Origin: Asticcacaulis sp. AND118
Lineage (GTDB): Bacteria; Pseudomonadota; Alphaproteobacteria; Caulobacterales; Caulobacteraceae
Assembly (NCBI RefSeq): GCF_020535245.1
Contig: NZ_CP084910.1
Location: 2,332,501-2,396,500 of the forward strand
Length of the DNA: 64,000 nt
Direction of reading: 5' to 3'
Below the pieces are notes generated by a model, which saw nothing but the letters and a program-made list of their open reading frames with translations, was not told where the DNA came from and did not search any database. Below are positions 60,588 to 64,000 of this stretch, piece by piece. Within the stretch, counting starts at the first letter, position 1; the number at the start of each line of letters is the position of its first letter. Both the position numbers and the translations under genes were made by a program.

Positions 60588-62056
60588 TCCTGCTGGTCGA
60601 TGACAATCCCGACGACCGCGAACGCTATGCCCGCTATCTGCGCAAGATCGAGGGTACGACCTATCGCTATGCCGAGGCCGAGGGATTCGATTCGATGCGC
60701 GCCCAGTTGATGCTGCGCACCGCCGACTGCATCCTGCTCGACTACTCCCTCCCCGGTCAGAACGGGCTCGACATACTGCGTGAAATGGCCGTCAGCCACC
60801 CCTTCCTGCCGGTCATCATGCTCACCGGCCAGGGCAATGAGACCATCGCCGTACAATCGATCAAGGAGGGCGCGCAGGACTATCTGGTCAAGTCGCAACT
60901 CACCCCCGAACTCCTGCATCAGCACATCGATTGCGCCCTGCGCCACTGCCGGCTCAAGCGCGAGCACGCCCAACTGATGGAGGCCCTGCGCACCAGCGAG
61001 GACACCTTCCGCGCCCTGATCGAGCACGCCTCGATCGGCATGGGCATCGTCTCGCCTCAGGGTCGCTGGCAGCGCGTCAACCCGGCCCTGCCGCGCATGC
61101 TGGGCTATCCGCAAGGCGTGTTGCTGGCCAACGACTTTCAGTCCCTTCTGCATCCCGACGACCGCGCCACCGCGCTGCAGGAATGGGAGAAGGTCGCCGG
61201 CGGCAAGACGGCGAACCACCATTTCGAATGCCGCTTCTACGGCCGGAAGGGCCGCACCGTCTGGGCCCATGTCAGCTTGTCTATGGTCCGCCGCCCCACG
61301 GGGCAGTCGAGCTTCATCGTCGCGCAGATGGAGGATGTCACCCAGCGCCGCGAAGTCGAGCGCATCAAGGACGAATTCATTTCGGTGGTCAGCCACGAAC
61401 TGCGCACGCCCCTGACCTCGATCCGCGGCGCTCTGGGCCTTCTGACCGGCACCATCGCCCGCACCCTGCCCGAAAAGGCGCAGCGCCTGATCCAACTGGC
61501 CAGCGATAACAGCGAGCGGCTGATCCTGCTGATCAACGATATTCTGGATATCGACAAGATCGCGTCGGGCCACATGCGCTTCGATATGGCCGAACACCGG
61601 GTGGAGTCGCTGATTACCCAGGCCGTCAGCGCCAATCAGCCCTATGCCGACCGCTGCAATATCACGCTGAGCGCCGACCCGGTGCCGCCGGAACTGCGCA
61701 TCTGTGTCGACACCATGCGCTTCCAGCAGGTACTGGCCAACCTCATTTCCAACGCCGCCAAGTTCTCACCGCCGGGCGAAACCGTCATCGTGCGGGTCGA
61801 GGTGAGCGAAACGCGCGTGATCGTTTCGGTGATCGACCACGGCCCCGGCATACCGGAAGAGTTTCAGGACCGCATCTTCGGCAAGTTCTCCCAAGCCGAT
61901 TCCTCGGCCACGCGGCAAGGATCGGGCACGGGCCTCGGTCTGCATATCAGCCAGCAACTGGTGCACTATATGGGCGGCGAGATCGGCTTCGACACTGCCG
62001 CCGGCATCGGCACCACCTTCCACATCTCCTTTCCGAGGCTGCCTGATGACGCCTGA
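60485..62056 (+). CDS. Hybrid REC-PAS-histidine kinase
   Basis: 523 residues in unusual order: a receiver at 34-150 with DDNPDD and phospho-acceptor Asp86 in CILLDYSLPG; a PAS domain at about 165-290 (RALIEHASIGMGIVSPQGRW, LLHPDDRATA, RTVWAHVSLSMVRR); then HisKA with SHELRTPLTSIRG (His304) and an HATPase with NLISNAAKFSPPG, DHGPGIP, GSGTGLGLHISQQ. Receiver-first kinases often start a phosphorelay downstream of another kinase; here the preceding kinase could phosphorylate it. It overlaps the next receiver gene by eleven bases. Confidence 0.92.
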   Translation: MPYASTQTLARPKERPLERPVSDYIEDRFDTSPLILLVDDNPDDRERYARYLRKIEGTTYRYAEAEGFDSMRAQLMLRTADCILLDYSLPGQNGLDILREMAVSHPFLPVIMLTGQGNETIAVQSIKEGAQDYLVKSQLTPELLHQHIDCALRHCRLKREHAQLMEALRTSEDTFRALIEHASIGMGIVSPQGRWQRVNPALPRMLGYPQGVLLANDFQSLLHPDDRATALQEWEKVAGGKTANHHFECRFYGRKGRTVWAHVSLSMVRRPTGQSSFIVAQMEDVTQRREVERIKDEFISVVSHELRTPLTSIRGALGLLTGTIARTLPEKAQRLIQLASDNSERLILLINDILDIDKIASGHMRFDMAEHRVESLITQAVSANQPYADRCNITLSADPVPPELRICVDTMRFQQVLANLISNAAKFSPPGETVIVRVEVSETRVIVSVIDHGPGIPEEFQDRIFGKFSQADSSATRQGSGTGLGLHISQQLVHYMGGEIGFDTAAGIGTTFHISFPRLPDDA

Positions 62057-62435
62057 TCTGCGCCACATCCTTTGCGTCGACGACGACAGCGATATTCTGG
62101 AAATCGTCCAGATGGCGCTGGAGGACATCGGCCGCTTCCGCGTAACGGGTCTGTCCAGCGCCGAAACCGCCATCAGCGAAGCCGCGCGCCTCCGTCCGGA
62201 TCTGGTGCTGGTCGATGTGATGATGCCGGGTATGGGCGGCCCCGGCCTGCTCAAGGCGTTTCGCGCCCGCCCTGACCTGAAAGCGTTGCCAGTCATCTTC
62301 ATGACCGCGCGCATACAGGCTTCGGAAGTGCAGGACTATCTGTCGCTCGGCGCCGACGGCGTCATCCCCAAACCCTTCGACCCCATGAAACTGCCAGAGC
62401 AGATCCACGCCATTTGGGAAGGCCTCCATGTCTGA
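62046..62435 (+). CDS. Single-domain response regulator
   Basis: 129 residues: DDDSDI acidic pocket at 12-16, phospho-acceptor Asp57 in LVLVDVMMPG, IFMTARI switch and the KPFDPMKL lysine segment. There is no output domain. It lies between the hybrid kinase and the Hpt gene with overlaps on both sides (11 and 8 bases), suggesting a relay of kinase, receiver, Hpt and a further receiver. Confidence 0.92.
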   Translation: MTPDLRHILCVDDDSDILEIVQMALEDIGRFRVTGLSSAETAISEAARLRPDLVLVDVMMPGMGGPGLLKAFRARPDLKALPVIFMTARIQASEVQDYLSLGADGVIPKPFDPMKLPEQIHAIWEGLHV

Positions 62436-62769
62436 TACCTCCGCCACCGTACCGAGCCAGGCGCTGCGCCGCCTTCAGGTCAAATATATCGGCAAGCTGG
62501 CCCAGACGCGGACGCTGGTCGTGCCCCTCGTGCAGAGGGTCATTGCCCGCACCGCCGACGAGGACGACTTCACCGAACTGCGCGACCACGCGCACAAGCT
62601 GGCCGGCACAGGCGCATCGTTCGGCTTCGGCGACCTGACCGATGCCGGGCGCGAACTGGACACCCGGCTGCGGCTGGTGTCTCCGCCGGACGAACAGGCG
62701 CGGCTTCTGGCGCGCAGCCTGCTCCAGGCCATCGATTCGGCCCTGCAATCCGAGGGTAGCTGGGTATAG
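62428..62769 (+). CDS. Histidine phosphotransfer (Hpt) protein
   Basis: 113 residues with the Hpt motif AHKLAGTGASFGF; His56 is the phosphorylated residue. The helical bundle is complete (DFTELRDHAHKLAG, DLTDAGRELDTRLRL). In phosphorelays such proteins pass phosphate between receivers. It is the last gene of the forward operon, its stop lying four bases from the convergent receiver gene. Confidence 0.9.
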   Translation: MSDTSATVPSQALRRLQVKYIGKLAQTRTLVVPLVQRVIARTADEDDFTELRDHAHKLAGTGASFGFGDLTDAGRELDTRLRLVSPPDEQARLLARSLLQAIDSALQSEGSWV

Positions 62770-62773
62770 AGGC

Positions 62774-63310
62774 CTACCCCCTGCCGGGCTTCCACGAGAC
62801 TTCGCTGGTGTCCGCCGGCGAAAAGTAGGGGCTGGGCAGGACGCGGTCGAGCCGGTCGGCCAGCTTGTCGAGATCGATGGGCTTGGTCACATATCCCACC
62901 GCCCCCAGTTCGATGGCCCTCTTCACGTCGTCGAGCATGTTGTTTGCCGACAATACGACCACCGGTATGGCCATCACTTCGGGCATCTTCTGGCGCGCGC
63001 GCAGGAAGGTGAACCCGTCGACCTCCGGCATGGACAGGTCGAGCAGGATGCAATCCGGTCTGAGCTTCGAGGCCTTGGCCAGCCCCGTCATTCCGGAATG
63101 CACGATCAGCGAATGAAAGCCGAGATGACCGAGATAGAGCGTCACCAGATCGGTGAGGTTTTCATCGTCGTCGATGACCATCACCGTCTTTCCGGCGCGA
63201 TGGGCGCTGAGGCGCGCAGGCGCCTTGCCTGAAAGCGCCGTATCCTTGCGTGTGTCCCTGTCGGCCCTGAAAAGGGCATCGTTATAATTGGAAGCGGTCA
63301 CTGTAAGCAC
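62774..63310 (-). CDS. Response regulator with N-terminal extension
   Basis: 178 residues: a 40-residue basic extension, then a receiver with VIDDDENL, phospho-acceptor Asp91 in CILLDLSMPEVDGF, VVVLSANN and AVGYVTKPIDL. No output domain is present. A GTG at 63310 is taken as the start; a second GTG at 63301 is a possible alternative. The two genes are convergent, so the gene may be controlled separately from the relay. Confidence 0.85.
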   Translation of the reverse strand: MLTVTASNYNDALFRADRDTRKDTALSGKAPARLSAHRAGKTVMVIDDDENLTDLVTLYLGHLGFHSLIVHSGMTGLAKASKLRPDCILLDLSMPEVDGFTFLRARQKMPEVMAIPVVVLSANNMLDDVKRAIELGAVGYVTKPIDLDKLADRLDRVLPSPYFSPADTSEVSWKPGRG

Positions 63311-63616
63311 CTGACTTTAAATCGTTATGCCAGCTACAAAGCTTCCCCTACGTCACACGGAAACCAGCGTTATCTTAACACGGGCGTCTTTAATGAATGC
63401 CTAATGGTTGGGCACGCCACAATTCCGCGTGATTCCCACTTAGCGTCTATAAGCAATTATAGCGGCAGGATCGTCATGCGTTTCCGGACAAATATCTCAA
63501 CGGCTTCGACATGGCCGCGGTGCGCAACTGGCCGGGACGCAGACCGATTACCGCCGTCAGGCTTTTCACGAACTGACCCGATTGGCTGAGAGCGCCAGGG
63601 TTCGCCCCTGACCAGG
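63311..63616. other. Intergenic region with a possible AraC C-terminal scrap
   Basis: No intact gene. On the minus strand from about 63596 to 63474 a frame reads GALSQSGQFVKSLTAVIGLR, PGQLRTAAMSKPLRYLSGNA and a stop. It is similar in pattern to the second HTH of AraC regulators (QSxF...G.xPGQ.R), but the match is short and could be fortuitous. The AT-rich part near 63311-63400 likely holds the receiver gene promoter. Confidence 0.35.
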
Positions 63617-64000
63617 TCAGGCCCGCGGCAGGGGCTCGGCCAGGGTCGAAGTTTCCAGCACGCGGGCCATGGCGTCGCGCGCCGCCAGCAGCACCAAACG
63701 CAACTGGCAATCGTCCGGCGTCGGACAATCTTCGCACCGCGCATAGGCGGTGCGCGAGGCGCACGGCGTCAGGGCCAACGGTCCGTCGATCAGGCGGATC
63801 AGGTCGGCCATGCTGATCATGTCCGAGGGCCGGGCCAGCATGTAGCCGCCCGAACGCCCGCGCTTCGAGGTCAGGAAGCCTTCACGGCGCAGTTCGAGCA
63901 ATATGCCTTCGAGGAAGTGCAACGGCGCCTTGATCCGCTCGGCCAGTTCCCCCGCCTGCACCGTCTGCCCCTGAGGGATACGGGCCATTTCCTGCATGGC
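63617..64000 (-). CDS. Rrf2-family transcriptional regulator (partial, N-terminus outside window)
   Basis: The visible 127 residues include LAERIKAPLHFLEGILLELR and REGFLTSKRGRSGGYMLARP, the Rrf2 wing and recognition region. The cysteine-rich tail CASRTAYARCEDCPTPDDC resembles Fe-S or sensor cysteines of IscR/CymR-type proteins. The first residues of the HTH lie beyond the right edge. It might control iron-sulfur or cysteine metabolism; nothing else of the neighbourhood is visible. Confidence 0.85.
   Translation of the reverse strand, partial: AMQEMARIPQGQTVQAGELAERIKAPLHFLEGILLELRREGFLTSKRGRSGGYMLARPSDMISMADLIRLIDGPLALTPCASRTAYARCEDCPTPDDCQLRLVLLAARDAMARVLETSTLAEPLPRA

Overview
The window looks like a chromosomal segment of a Caulobacteraceae member, probably close to Asticcacaulis. 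The supporting evidence is a CpdR-type cell-cycle response regulator, an alphaproteobacterial imuA-imuB-dnaE2 mutagenesis cassette behind a GAAC-N7-GAAC LexA box, several large TonB-dependent receptors (TBDRs) set among glycoside hydrolases, a TBDR-linked tryptophan-halogenase-like flavoprotein, and generally high G+C with alphaproteobacterial intergenic repeats. All gene identities come from reading the translated sequence; no database search was possible.

Layout. 1-3.0 kb: a methionine-cycle operon on the minus strand (SahR-type regulator, metF, 5' part of metH) with a palindromic operator at the regulator start and a curious 75-bp duplication of the metH start. 3.1-8.2 kb: housekeeping and small genes (DUF983, DUF1508, ppa, DUF599, N-formylglutamate amidohydrolase family, cpdR, tRNA-Val) plus a well-formed candidate sRNA gene at 6.5 kb. 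8.2-15.2 kb: a recombinase remnant beside the tRNA, then a LacI-type regulon (TBDR, PfkB kinase, LacI regulator, CNT nucleoside transporter, TrpF-like TIM-barrel protein) marked by three copies of TGAAACGTTTCA. 15.3-20.9 kb: the SOS mutasome operon imuA-imuB-dnaE2, with a perfect 15-bp-arm hairpin inside dnaE2. 21.1-27.3 kb: an island-like stretch bordered by tyrosine-recombinase and IS5-type transposase remnants, with two divergently arranged TetR pairs (TetR/SDR and RidA/TetR) and a GH115 alpha-glucuronidase.

27.3-48.6 kb: a large glycan-utilisation locus. It has two TBDRs, a DUF4832 lipoprotein, GH36 and GH27 enzymes, an amidohydrolase, an EamA transporter, and an aga-type operon (KbaZ/AgaZ, AgaS, BadF-type kinase, HAD phosphatase). 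A DeoR/AgaR-type regulator and clusters of TTTCG/CGAAA in four promoter regions suggest one regulon for alpha-galactoside or alpha-GalNAc glycans. A tryptophan-halogenase-like gene follows the second TBDR. 48.6-53.7 kb: small ORFs, a membrane protein, an esterase-like protein without its catalytic serine, an AraC regulator, a beta-lactamase-fold hydrolase, a TBDR C-terminal remnant and a NUDIX protein. 53.8-57.9 kb: a four-gene sugar operon (sugar porter, GntR, dgoD, SDR) fitting oxidative galactose or galactonate catabolism. 58.0-63.3 kb: a compact multistep phosphorelay module (receiver with degenerate Hpt, histidine kinase, REC-PAS-kinase, receiver, Hpt, receiver). The window ends inside an Rrf2-family regulator.

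A dispersed repeat of about 105 bp with CTAG-type ends occurs three times (5.4, 24.0 and 58.5 kb). In two copies it supplies the stop codon of the upstream gene.
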